DNA from: Pirellulales bacterium
Lineage (GTDB): Bacteria; Planctomycetota; Planctomycetia; Pirellulales; JAEUIK01
Assembly (NCBI GenBank): GCA_019636335.1
Contig: JAHBXR010000013.1
Location: 62,001 to 126,000 of the forward strand
Direction: 5' to 3'
DNA length: 64,000 bases
Part shown: piece after piece, positions 9,136 through 17,878 of the stretch
Layout of the letters: the number at the start of each line of letters is the position of its first letter
How positions within the stretch are numbered: position 1 is the stretch's first letter
Notes under the pieces: model-generated
What the model was told of the DNA's origin: nothing
The model's database searches: none
What the model saw: the letters and a program-made list of their open reading frames with translations, nothing else
Translations under genes and position numbers: made by a program

Positions 9136-10416
9136 TCACGGCTGCGCGAAGGCGGCCCGGACGTCCGAAAGCTTCACCCCCAACGTCGCCTCGGCGAGCG
9201 CGGCCAGGGTCTCGGCGTCGGCCCGCACGTGGTACGTCTCGTGGACGTGTCGCAGCGACTCGCCGGTGGCCAGCGGCCGCGTGGGACTGAGGGTTTCGAG
9301 CTCGTAGAACCCGCCGAGCCCCTTCGCGCCGGGCTCGGCCGGACCGTCATTGTAGCTGTTGACGGCGTCTCCCCGGAAAGGCTCTTTTTGCGGCAACTCC
9401 CATAGGTTGTTCACGTACATGGCGCCGGCGGCGTTGTCGGGCAGCGTGTAATGCACCAGCGTCAACACCCCCGAGGCAAAATCGATCGAGCCCAGCACGG
9501 GCTTGGCACGTGATGGCGAGACGCCCAGCTTGCCCCGCTCCTGGCCGTCGCCGTGGAAGAGGATGGCGGTCTCGATCACCTGGAGCCGCTCGGGCGGAAT
9601 CTGACCGAAGTAGTCGGCCGTGACGATCGGGCCCAACTCTGTCTCGTCGCCGGCCACGTAGGGCACGATGATATAGGTCTGCTCCCCCGGCTGGAACATG
9701 CCCAACGACCAGATCGAGACGAGACCCTTCTCGCGGGTCATGTTCTCGCCCCGATTGGTAACGGTATTATCGCTGGCGAAGCCGACCGACTTCACGCCGT
9801 CGCGGCGCAAGATCGAGGCCGCTTCTTCCCCGAACGACTTGGCAAAGGCTTGCGACGACAAGAGCCGCACGTCGCGCGTCACGTCGACAGTAAGCTTGTT
9901 GTTCGAGGCGTTCAGCAGTTCCATGCGCCGCGTCAGACGATAGTAGGGCGTCTGCGCGTCGGAGGCGACCTTGAACGCCCCCTCGTGCATTTGCGGGTTC
10001 GTGCGCCAGTTGGCGAACTCTTGTTTCACGCCTGGCGCAAACCAGAGGGCGAACTGCCCCCCTTCGGGTCCGAGCCAGAAGCGATCTTCGCCGCCGTAGT
10101 TGTTGAAGACGACGCTGGGTTTCCCCTCGGCGATGAACGCGCGGTTGATCCAGCCGAAGCTCGCTCCCGCCATGCCCTCGCAGGTCGAGGTCATGATGCG
10201 TCCCTGATATTCGGGACACACGGCGATCCGCGCTCCGTGGTCATCGGTGAGCTCGAGCACCTGGGTGTGTGCCGCCAGAAAGCGCAGATCCTCTTCGTAG
10301 GTCGGTCCCACCATTGGTTCCTCGCCCAGGATGCTCGACGGCGCGACGAGCAGAAGGATCGCCAGCAATGTCCAGCCGCGGAACTTGCCCACGTTGCACG
10401 AACCGACCCTTCTCAT
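9136..10416 (-). CDS. Secreted DUF6786-like protein
   Basis: The product is 426 residues beginning with a signal peptide (LLAILLLVAPSSILG). The remainder looks like a beta-sandwich carbohydrate-type fold with blocks such as GRIMTSTCEGMAGASFGWIN and NNYGGEDRFWLGPEGGQF; this pattern matches what I recall as DUF6786, common in Planctomycetota and Bacteroidota and probably glycan-binding or -active. A longer frame opens at 10524, but the ATG at 10416 follows a good GAGGTGAG ribosome site. It heads the operon with the methyltransferase and M48 protease. The exact function is unknown. Confidence 0.75.
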   Translation of the reverse strand: MRRVGSCNVGKFRGWTLLAILLLVAPSSILGEEPMVGPTYEEDLRFLAAHTQVLELTDDHGARIAVCPEYQGRIMTSTCEGMAGASFGWINRAFIAEGKPSVVFNNYGGEDRFWLGPEGGQFALWFAPGVKQEFANWRTNPQMHEGAFKVASDAQTPYYRLTRRMELLNASNNKLTVDVTRDVRLLSSQAFAKSFGEEAASILRRDGVKSVGFASDNTVTNRGENMTREKGLVSIWSLGMFQPGEQTYIIVPYVAGDETELGPIVTADYFGQIPPERLQVIETAILFHGDGQERGKLGVSPSRAKPVLGSIDFASGVLTLVHYTLPDNAAGAMYVNNLWELPQKEPFRGDAVNSYNDGPAEPGAKGLGGFYELETLSPTRPLATGESLRHVHETYHVRADAETLAALAEATLGVKLSDVRAAFAQP

Positions 10417-10545
10417 GCTGCTCACCTCGCGCGTGCGTTCGAGAGAAAGGACCTCCGCGGCGCAGCGCTCGAGGCCCAGAACGCCCGCATCGTAGCGGCG
10501 CGGGGAGGGGTTCTCAAGTCTCACCCGATGAGTGGCGAGCGCCCC

Positions 10546-11724
10546 CTATTCGACCGCTTCGAGCGACTCGTCCGACGCCTCTTCGGCCGGTTCGTCTTCT
10601 TCGAGACCGTCGAAGAATTTGACGTCGAAACGCTCGGGGAAAAAGCGGCGGTTGAAATCATCGGGGTCGAGCGGATCGAACGATCCGTCGGGCCGAATGA
10701 GACCGCCACGTTGATTCGTGCTGAAGGTGAGCCCGGTCGTCGCGGGAACCTCGTGCCTGGCCGGCGCCTTGTTCCGCGCGGCGGTTGGCTTCGACGAATT
10801 GCCCGACTTCCCCTGCGAGGCGTCTCCCGCGGACGGGGCGAATTGCAGCAACGCGGAATTAGCGTTTGGTCGCGGCGCCCTGGCCGTCTGCGGCTCGTTG
10901 CCGGCCACCAGACGCACCCAAGCGACCAGGTCCTTGTACCCGGCACTGCTCGGGTCCCCCAGGATGATCGCATGCGCGGAATCGCCCAATCCGGTCGGCT
11001 GCGTCAGCAGCGGGCTGGCTTCGGGGTGCTGGCGATCGACCTGGGCCAGCGCGTGCCCCAGGTTCCGTAGCGTCAGACGCCGGCTGGGTGCGTTCGACAC
11101 ACTCGAACGGTGCAGGGCAAAATCGTTCGTACGCTGCGCTCCGTGGCAGGCCGCCGTCGCACATTGATTCAACAGCAGCGGTTGAATCGTGTTCGTAAAC
11201 ATCGACGCGGCACGGGGCGGAAGCTTGCGCACCATCTGGTCGAGCTCCTCGAACGACGGCTCCGACGAGGCCGCGGGCGCCGCCGCGGACGACCTGGCCG
11301 TTTGATCGCGCAACAGCATGCGCCGTTCGAGCGCCGCGAGGCGCGGGTCGGCCGGCCACTGCCCCTTGGCTTCGGCGATCTCGCGCGCGGCAGGGGCGTA
11401 GAGCTCGTACTTCAGACACCATTCGATGAACTTGATGCGCTCGTCGACGAGTGACCATTGGATCGACTCGCGACGGCGCCGATAGGCTTCTCCCAGATCC
11501 TGACAGCGGAAGGCCACGTCGGCCGCCCGGATGCTGATCTCGCCGGTGGGCAACGTGAGGTAGTAATTGTCGCCCGCCTGGGTGATCTCTCCTTCGAGCA
11601 CCTGGCCACCGCGCAAGACGAGCACGCCGCTTTGCGGACGCGCCAGCTCGGCCAGGTCGTCGGCTTCGGCAGTCAGCGTCGACGACAAGGCCAGCAACAA
11701 GATGGAAAGATAGGCTCGCAACAT
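10546..11724 (-). CDS. Secreted planctomycete protein with CX4CH cytochrome-like motif
   Basis: This 392-residue protein starts with a signal peptide (residues 1-20). Residues ~35-65 form a short beta-rich module (VLRGGQVLEGEITQAGDNYY) like those seen at the start of other planctomycete secreted proteins. The middle is charged and probably helical. Near residue 190 the segment LLLNQCATAACHG has the spacing CX4CH and resembles the haem-binding start of a c-type cytochrome domain, with TQPTGLGDSAHA and HPEASPLLTQP downstream in the same style. The C-terminus is acidic and low-complexity. Whether haem is really attached at a CX4CH site is uncertain. It lies 129 bp upstream of the DUF6786-like gene on the same strand. 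Confidence 0.72.
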   Translation of the reverse strand: MLRAYLSILLLALSSTLTAEADDLAELARPQSGVLVLRGGQVLEGEITQAGDNYYLTLPTGEISIRAADVAFRCQDLGEAYRRRRESIQWSLVDERIKFIEWCLKYELYAPAAREIAEAKGQWPADPRLAALERRMLLRDQTARSSAAAPAASSEPSFEELDQMVRKLPPRAASMFTNTIQPLLLNQCATAACHGAQRTNDFALHRSSVSNAPSRRLTLRNLGHALAQVDRQHPEASPLLTQPTGLGDSAHAIILGDPSSAGYKDLVAWVRLVAGNEPQTARAPRPNANSALLQFAPSAGDASQGKSGNSSKPTAARNKAPARHEVPATTGLTFSTNQRGGLIRPDGSFDPLDPDDFNRRFFPERFDVKFFDGLEEDEPAEEASDESLEAVE

Positions 11725-11894
11725 GGCGGCGGGAGGGTAGGAAAAGCGGTCGCGGCGGTCAAGGTCGGCCGAAGCTGCGCGGGGCTCGCTCGTTCACATG
11801 CCAACTCTCCGTTTTGCCCCCCTTGGCAGGTCCGGCTATCTTGAATCGAACCGGGCAGCGGCCCGGGAGTGAACCAGCGGAAAAGGAGCCGCGT

Positions 11895-12203
11895 ATGAGC
11901 AACACCATGACTCGTGCCGAAGCGGTATCCACCGAGAGCCCCTGGGCCACCTTGCTGGGTCAGATGATCGTGCTCGACCTGCACAGCCCCTACGTCTACC
12001 TAGGACGGCTCGAAGAGGTCGTGCCGGGCTTTCTGGTACTGGCCGAGGCCGACGCGCACGACCTGCGCGACACGGCCACCACGCGCGACCGGTACATCCG
12101 CGAACGGTGCGAGCTGGGGGTGAACGCCAACCGTCGCCGGGTCTGGGTGCGATTGGACGAAGTCGTGGGAATATCACGGCTCGACGACGTCGTGACCGAC
12201 TAG
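11895..12203 (+). CDS. Small beta-rich conserved protein, possibly Sm-like
   Basis: The protein is 102 residues, starting at the ATG at 11895 behind a strong AAAGGAG. The pattern [22 protein letters not shown] followed by [14 protein letters not shown] alternates short beta strands around a glycine, as in Sm/LSm-like or other small barrel folds. A basic stretch [20 protein letters not shown] follows and fits a final strand. No catalytic motif is visible and I do not recognise a named family. It leads a plus-strand run with acylphosphatase and the ABC-2 permease. The coding call is firm; the fold is inference. Confidence 0.68.
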   Translation: MSNTMTRAEAVSTESPWATLLGQMIVLDLHSPYVYLGRLEEVVPGFLVLAEADAHDLRDTATTRDRYIRERCELGVNANRRRVWVRLDEVVGISRLDDVVTD

Positions 12204-12319
12204 ACACAAGGCGCTCGCCTGGCGCGATTGGCCGGCTCGGCCGGTGGTCAACCCAGCCATCCCGCGCTTATACTGGAAACCACGCCGCGGGTCGTCCGTA
12301 CAGAGAAGGAAGCGTGCTT

Positions 12320-12604
12320 GTGTCATCGGCCGAATCCGAACGCCGCGAGGTGTTCTACAGCGGTCGCGTGCAAGGGGTTGGCTTTCGCTACACGACGCGC
12401 CGCATCGCCGCCGATTATGCCGTGACCGGCCACGTGCGCAACCTGCCCGACGGGCGCGTTGAGCTCGTGGTCGAAGGGGCATCGGGAGAACTCGATCGTT
12501 TTCTGGCGGCGCTGGCCGCGGAGATGTCGGCGTATATCTCGGGCGCCGAATCGCGCACGAGTGCGCCCCGCGGAACGTACGACGGCTTCGATATTCGCTT
12601 GTGA
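12320..12604 (+). CDS. acyP: Acylphosphatase
   Basis: Acylphosphatase hydrolyses carboxyl-phosphate bonds in small acyl phosphates in the cytoplasm. The 94-residue chain matches the family size and carries the signature [19 protein letters not shown], with the arginine of GVGFR that binds phosphate, followed by [17 protein letters not shown] with the catalytic asparagine. Two in-frame GTG codons compete for the start: 12314 lies only 3 nt after AGAAGGA, while 12320 gives a 9-nt spacing and is preferred. The stop is 25 bp before the ABC-2 permease start, so the two are probably co-transcribed. Confidence 0.92.
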   Translation: MSSAESERREVFYSGRVQGVGFRYTTRRIAADYAVTGHVRNLPDGRVELVVEGASGELDRFLAALAAEMSAYISGAESRTSAPRGTYDGFDIRL

Positions 12605-12629
12605 ACCGATAACAGAGGACAGACAGCCC

Positions 12630-13571
12630 GTGCTCGCCCCACCGGTCTTGATTGGCGTTTCGTCGGTTTGGTTGACTCCGATCTGGCTGGTCGGCGTGGG
12701 CGCCGCGATTTGCGGCGCCGCGCTCTTCGCGTTCTACATGCTGCTCAAGCTGACCGCGCCGCGCCTGGCGGCCATTGCGCTCACCACCTCGAAAGAGGCC
12801 ATCGCGCAGCCGCTGTTCTGGGTGCTGATCTTCGTGGGCATCGCGGCGCTGCTGGCCTTTCCCTTCGTGCCCTACAACACCTTTGGCGAAGACGTCAAAG
12901 TGGTGAAAGACTCGGGTCTGACGTTGATCATGGTCCTGGCGATCGTCTTGGCGCTCTGGACCGCCAGCATCTCGATCGCCGACGAAATCGAAGGCCGCAC
13001 CGCGCTGACGCTGTTGTCGAAGCCGGTGAGACGTTGGCAGTTCATCGTGGGCAAGTTCCTGGGCATTCTGGGCCCGGTGGCCATCATGTTCATCGTGCTG
13101 GGGACGTTGTTCCTGACGTCGGTCTCGTACAAGGTGGTCTACGACGCCCGCGAGGGAGCGCTCCCCGAGCCCACGACCTGGCAGTGCCGGGCCGAAATGT
13201 TGCAAATTGTGCCGGGATTGGTGCTCGGCTTCCTCGAGGTGGTCGTGCTGACCTCGATCAGCGTGGCCATTTCGACCCGCCTGCCGATGCTGGCCAATCT
13301 GTTGATCTGCTCGTCGATTTACGTGCTGGGGCACCTGGTCCCCATGCTCGTGAACTCGTCCGTGGGGCAGTTTCCCCTGGTGCAGTTCATGGGCTACTTC
13401 ATCGCCACGATTCTGCCCGTCCTCGATCACTTCAATGTCCAGGCGGCAGTGGCTACCGGTGCGCAGGTTCCCTGGAGCTACCTGGCGTGGACACTGCTTT
13501 ACACCGTGCTCTACAGCACGGTGGCCCTGTTCGTCGCCCTGATCATGTTCGACGATCGCGATCTGGCCTGA
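12630..13571 (+). CDS. ABC-2 type transporter permease subunit
   Basis: The 313-residue inner-membrane protein has about six hydrophobic segments. After the first pair it carries the ABC-2 signature region ISIADEIEGRTALTLLSKPV (roughly residues 120-140), where ABC-2 permeases contact their ATPase. It starts at GTG 12630, 10 nt behind AGAGGA; a frame extending further upstream overlaps the acylphosphatase and is not used. No intact ABC ATPase gene lies beside it; the next gene is a transporter-like protein with a degenerate ATPase domain. The substrate is unknown. Confidence 0.85.
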   Translation: MLAPPVLIGVSSVWLTPIWLVGVGAAICGAALFAFYMLLKLTAPRLAAIALTTSKEAIAQPLFWVLIFVGIAALLAFPFVPYNTFGEDVKVVKDSGLTLIMVLAIVLALWTASISIADEIEGRTALTLLSKPVRRWQFIVGKFLGILGPVAIMFIVLGTLFLTSVSYKVVYDAREGALPEPTTWQCRAEMLQIVPGLVLGFLEVVVLTSISVAISTRLPMLANLLICSSIYVLGHLVPMLVNSSVGQFPLVQFMGYFIATILPVLDHFNVQAAVATGAQVPWSYLAWTLLYTVLYSTVALFVALIMFDDRDLA

Positions 13572-13729
13572 TCGACTGGCGTTCTGCCACGCGGCAAAGA
13601 ATACTGGAGTCAGCGCCCGTGCCGGTGGGCATCCCCCCTGCGGCCGCCCCCGTCGAATCCGGGACCTGTTGCTCTCGAATGCCATTCCGTGACCCAAGGG
13701 CGCAGTGATCGCGCCGCAAGAGGGGCCCG

Positions 13730-15673
13730 ATGTCGTTGGCCGCGTTTCATCGAGCGAGACGATCCTCGCCTGCCGTGCGCGGCCCCTCGCTCTTGACCGG
13801 GGCGCTCAGCATCGCTTCGTCGCTCTTCCTGGTGGCCCTGTTGCTGGTCATGGGGCTGGCCGCCGAGTTGCTCGTGACGCGCGGCGATCTCGTCGTCGCG
13901 GAGAGCGATCGCGCTTCGGTCGAGGAACTGGCGGGCCCCCCGACCGCGCAGTTCGATGGGGAACTGCGTTACGAGAACCGGGGCCTGTTGCCCGTCGTGT
14001 GGCGACTGCATGGCACGCCGCGCGGCGCCGTCGTGCGTTCGGCGTACGCCAGCCTGCCGGCACTGCAAGCAAACCATTCGGCGTTGTTCGCCCTGGCCTT
14101 GATGGGCCTGGCGATCGCGGCCATCCGGAGCCTGACGCAGTATCTGCGCGAATTGGCCGTCGAGCATGCCGCGCAGAGCGTCGTTACCGAGCTGCGCCGC
14201 GCCATTTATCGGCAAGCCCTGCAGCTCGAGTCGATTGCCACGCCGCGCAGCCGTGTGTCCGACGCCGTGGAACTGTTCGGACCGGTGGCCGAAACCGTCC
14301 GCCGCGGATTGGTCGCATGGTGGCGCGCCTTGCCGGGGGCCGTCGTGTCGATCGTGTTGCTCTTGGCGCTGGCCCTCTACATGGAACCGTGGGCGACGTT
14401 GGCCGCGCTCCTCGTCGGCGGATTGTGGTGGCTCGCCTTTCGCGGAATGAGGCAGCGCATGCGCCATCGCGAGCGGCTCATGGTAGACCGCGCGGAGCAG
14501 AACATGGCCGTGCTGGCCGATAATCTCCGGCAGGTGCGCATGGCGCGCGGACTGATGCTCGACGCCCTACCCGGCGAAACCTTCGACAAACTATTGGACC
14601 GGTATCGAGCTGCCGCCACGGACCGCGATAACACGACGGCGGGCATCGAACCACTGGGACAACTCGTGATGGCAGCCATCGCCGCGCTGATGCTGTTCCT
14701 CAGCGGTATCAATCTGCTGCGCGAACCGCCCCGCGTCTCGGTCGCCGAGTTGACCATCTTGTTTACTGCCATCCTGGCCCTCTATCCTCGGGCGCGGCAG
14801 TTGATCGATTTGCGCCGCCAGCTCGAACCGGTCGACGAGGCCGCTCGCGAGATCCTGGCCTATCTCGACCGAGAACCGGGACTGGGGCAAGTCGTCGGCG
14901 CGAAGCAAGTCGCGCGTTGGAAAGATTCTATCGCCCTCGAACGAGTTTGCTTCTGCGCTCCAGACGGAGTAAAGATCCTCGACGACGTCACGCTAAAGAT
15001 CCCTGCGGGCGGACGCGTGGCCATCGTTTCGTCCGACCGCCGCGTGCCCCTGGCGATTGCGGGCCTGCTGGCGCGGCTCGACGAGCCCACGTCGGGCCGA
15101 GTCCTCTTCGATGGGCAGGATATTCGCGCAGGCACGCTCGAATCCGTGCGGGGGCAAGTGGCCCATGTCCTGCAACAGCGACTCCTCTTCAACGCCAGTG
15201 TGGCCGAGAACGTCTGCTGCGAGACGAACGGACGCGTCGATACCGCGCGCGTGAATCAGGCAGCCAAGCTGGCCCGGGCGTACGACTTCGTGCAACGGTT
15301 GCCGCACGGTTTCGACACCGTCGTCGGCGAGCACGGCACCCGGCTCGAAGCCAGCGAGGTGCTGCGGATCGGCCTGGCCCGGGCCTTGCTGCGCAACCCG
15401 AGTCTGCTCGTGCTCGAGGAGCCCGAGGGGGCGATCGATGAACAAGGGGGCGCCGAGTTCGATGCGGCGCTCGAACGCATCGCCCGGCAGACGACGCTGG
15501 TGCTACTGCCAACGCGACTCTCGACGCTCCGTTCGGTCGACTGCGTCTACTTGTTGCACGCAGGCAAGCTCAAAGCTCAAGGAAAGCACGCCGAGCTCTT
15601 ACAGAGCTCCGAGCTTTACCGGCACCTGCAATACCTGCGATTCAACGAGTTCCGCGGGCAGGTCGGAAGCTGA
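13730..15673 (+). CDS. ABC exporter-like protein with degenerate nucleotide-binding domain
   Basis: The 647-residue protein has the layout of a half-size ABC exporter: a membrane domain (hydrophobic segments between residues ~22 and 335) then an ATPase-fold domain (~395-640). The ATPase fold is recognisable, yet nearly every catalytic motif is altered. The Walker A region at 430-441 reads VAIVSSDRRVPL with no GK[ST]; the signature LSGGQ is replaced by LEASE (539-543); Walker B reads LLVLEEP (E563 where Asp is expected); the H-loop AHRLST is PTRLST (T595). The Q-loop glutamine is kept (VLQQ). Start ATG 13730 follows GAGGGG. A pseudo-ATPase transporter, receptor or scaffold is likely; because the frame is fully open, recent decay is unlikely. 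Confidence 0.82.
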   Translation: MSLAAFHRARRSSPAVRGPSLLTGALSIASSLFLVALLLVMGLAAELLVTRGDLVVAESDRASVEELAGPPTAQFDGELRYENRGLLPVVWRLHGTPRGAVVRSAYASLPALQANHSALFALALMGLAIAAIRSLTQYLRELAVEHAAQSVVTELRRAIYRQALQLESIATPRSRVSDAVELFGPVAETVRRGLVAWWRALPGAVVSIVLLLALALYMEPWATLAALLVGGLWWLAFRGMRQRMRHRERLMVDRAEQNMAVLADNLRQVRMARGLMLDALPGETFDKLLDRYRAAATDRDNTTAGIEPLGQLVMAAIAALMLFLSGINLLREPPRVSVAELTILFTAILALYPRARQLIDLRRQLEPVDEAAREILAYLDREPGLGQVVGAKQVARWKDSIALERVCFCAPDGVKILDDVTLKIPAGGRVAIVSSDRRVPLAIAGLLARLDEPTSGRVLFDGQDIRAGTLESVRGQVAHVLQQRLLFNASVAENVCCETNGRVDTARVNQAAKLARAYDFVQRLPHGFDTVVGEHGTRLEASEVLRIGLARALLRNPSLLVLEEPEGAIDEQGGAEFDAALERIARQTTLVLLPTRLSTLRSVDCVYLLHAGKLKAQGKHAELLQSSELYRHLQYLRFNEFRGQVGS

Positions 15674-15786
15674 CTTTATTCTACCGGTTACGCCAGATGG
15701 CGGCTGGGTGGCACTCTACGCCGTTAACCCTTGGTGTTGTGGTCAAGAGGTGGTGCTGCCCGCTGAGTAAACCAGCGACGGGTGCC

Positions 15787-16896
15787 TTAGCCCGCTTTGC
15801 GTTCCACCGGCGCGTGTTGCGGCGAGAGGTGCCAGTGGGGACCGCGCATCGTGTTCGGCAGGGCGAATTTGCCGACGCGACCAGACGACGTGCCGTCCCA
15901 GGTGTGCGCGTCGATCGAGGCGAGAATCTGATCCGCCACCGAGAGGGCCTCGCGTGCCTGGCGACCATCGACGCGCGGCGCGCGGCCGGCGCGGATCGAG
16001 GACACGAAATCGACCTGCTCGGCCGTAATCTGATCGCAGGCCTCGACCGTGGGATGCTCGACGGCGAGCCACTCTTCGAACAGGTGTTCTTTCAGGTGCG
16101 CGATCTGCTCCGGCGTGAGCTCCTCGACGCGCACCTCGCGGCGCATGAGGGCGTCGCTCGGACGCACGACCGTGGTCTGGCGAGCGCCAAAATCAAGCGA
16201 GGTAAAGCCGCCGGTCGACCAGACATGCATCGTGCGAACGGCCGAATAACTGGCCCGCGAGGCGCCCAGCGTGGCGACGCAGCCGTTTTCGAACTCGAGC
16301 CTGGCATGGGCCACGTCTTCGTGCGTGCCGAAGACCGAGATGCCCAACGCATCGACACGCCGTACCGGCGAGCGCACCAACGACAGCACGAGATCGAGAT
16401 CGTGAATCATCAGGTCGTGGACGACGCCGATATCGGTCGAGCGGAACGAGAAGACCCCCGCGCGGCAGCATTCGATGTATTTCGGATCGCGGACGTGGGG
16501 CAGGGCCGCGGTCAGCGCCGGGTTGAAGCGTTCGACGTGACCTACTTGCAGCACGCGTCCGCAGCGCTCGGCCAGGGCCACCATCTCGTCGGCTTCGACG
16601 AGGCTCGATGCCAGGGGTTTCTCGACCAGCAGGTGGATGCCCGCCGCGAGCAGATCGCAAGCCACGGCGTGGTGAAAACGCGTGGGGGCCGCCACCACGG
16701 CCGCATCGACGCGGCCGAGCAGTTCGCGATGATGCGCGAACGAGGCCACGCCATGCTCGGCGGCCAGGGCCTCGCGGGCCGGTTGCACCGGATCGGCAAT
16801 GCCCACCAATTCCACGCCGTCCAGCCCTTTGGCAATCCGGGCGTGGACGCGTCCGAGATGCCCCGCTCCGACGACTGCCAGGCGAAGTGGTGTCAC
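15787..16896 (-). CDS. Gfo/Idh/MocA family NAD(P)-dependent oxidoreductase, lpxA-linked
   Basis: The product is 369 residues with an N-terminal Rossmann domain (LAVVGAGHLGRVHARI, residues ~6-21), the family motif LLVEKPLAS and a C-terminal Gfo/Idh domain with the substrate-side VVHDLMIHDLDLVLSL block. The start is GTG 16896, overlapping the lpxA stop as GTGA, so translation is coupled to lpxA. That linkage suggests a UDP-sugar substrate: in Acidithiobacillus and Leptospira a homologous oxidoreductase, GnnA, sits next to lpxA and oxidises UDP-GlcNAc at C3 for a 3-amino lipid A. The partner aminotransferase GnnB is not next to it here, so the assignment is only suggestive. Confidence 0.85.
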   Translation of the reverse strand: MTPLRLAVVGAGHLGRVHARIAKGLDGVELVGIADPVQPAREALAAEHGVASFAHHRELLGRVDAAVVAAPTRFHHAVACDLLAAGIHLLVEKPLASSLVEADEMVALAERCGRVLQVGHVERFNPALTAALPHVRDPKYIECCRAGVFSFRSTDIGVVHDLMIHDLDLVLSLVRSPVRRVDALGISVFGTHEDVAHARLEFENGCVATLGASRASYSAVRTMHVWSTGGFTSLDFGARQTTVVRPSDALMRREVRVEELTPEQIAHLKEHLFEEWLAVEHPTVEACDQITAEQVDFVSSIRAGRAPRVDGRQAREALSVADQILASIDAHTWDGTSSGRVGKFALPNTMRGPHWHLSPQHAPVERKAG

Positions 16897-17699
16897 GCGG
16901 CCCTCCGGCGTTCGCGGGCGCGCCCGTGCTTGCCTTCCTGCTGGTGTTGAATAAACGCCAGCAGTTGGTTCACGTGTTGCCCGAGCTGTTCGTTGGTGCG
17001 CAAAATTTCGCGGGCATGATCGAGGCCGACCTTGGCGCGATAAATCAAGCGATGCGACTCGGCGATGCACTCGATTTCATGGGCCGAGAAGTTGTTCCGT
17101 TTGAGCGCCACCACGTTGATGCAGCGCGGCCGGGCAGGATGGCCTTCGACGAGCATGAACGGCGGCACGTCGTGCAGCACGCGGGCCAGACCGCTCACGA
17201 AGGCGTAGCTGCCGATCGTGGCGAAGTGGTGGACGCCGACGCCCCCCGAGAGGGACGCGTGGTCGTGTACGTGAACGTGCCCCCCCAGCAGCGTGCCATT
17301 GGCGATCACGATGTGATTGCCCAAGCGGCAGTCGTGCGCCACGTGGGAGCAGGCCATCAGGTAATTGTGATCGCCGATCGTCGTGACACCGTCTTCCTTC
17401 TCGGTGGCGCGATTGATCGTCACCCCCTCGCGGATCACATTATGATCGCCGATGACGACGCGCGTGTCGGACCCGCCATAGCTGAGGTCCTGCGGTTCGC
17501 CCCCGATGACGACACCGGGATAGAGATGGTTGTGCGCGCCGATCGAGACGTGCCCCATCACGGTCACGTTGTTCTCGAGACGGGTCCCGCGGCCAATGCG
17601 GGCGTACGGGCTGATCACGCAGAAGGGGCCGATCTCGACATCGTCGTCGATTTCGGCACGTCGGTCGACCGACGCGGTGTCCGCGACGTAGGTGGCCAT
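16893..17699 (-). CDS. lpxA: Acyl-ACP--UDP-N-acetylglucosamine O-acyltransferase
   Basis: LpxA adds a 3-hydroxyacyl chain from ACP to UDP-GlcNAc (or its 3-amino analogue), the first step of lipid A synthesis. The 268-residue protein is a left-handed parallel beta-helix of hexapeptide repeats (for example VEIGPFCVISPYARIGRG). The catalytic histidine lies in MACSHVAHDC (H122), and the C-terminal helical domain contains NFSAHEIECI. Start ATG 17699 follows GGAGTG; a longer upstream start adds five residues with no support. It lies 179 bp after lpxC on the same strand and overlaps the oxidoreductase. It shows that the organism makes a lipid A-type outer membrane. Confidence 0.95.
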   Translation of the reverse strand: MATYVADTASVDRRAEIDDDVEIGPFCVISPYARIGRGTRLENNVTVMGHVSIGAHNHLYPGVVIGGEPQDLSYGGSDTRVVIGDHNVIREGVTINRATEKEDGVTTIGDHNYLMACSHVAHDCRLGNHIVIANGTLLGGHVHVHDHASLSGGVGVHHFATIGSYAFVSGLARVLHDVPPFMLVEGHPARPRCINVVALKRNNFSAHEIECIAESHRLIYRAKVGLDHAREILRTNEQLGQHVNQLLAFIQHQQEGKHGRARERRRAA

Positions 17700-17878
17700 G
17701 CGAAGGCACTCCACGGCAGCGGCGGCACGCGACCCGAGATTCCATTCTCGAGGCGTCCTCGCCGTAGGTCACTTTGTTTTGAGACGTGTGTGTGGCACTG
17801 CCGGCTTGTCTGGCAGTATCGGCTTGGGCGAGCGCCCGGGGCGTTGTTTTCCTACCACCAGGCGCGCGCTGGACAGCG

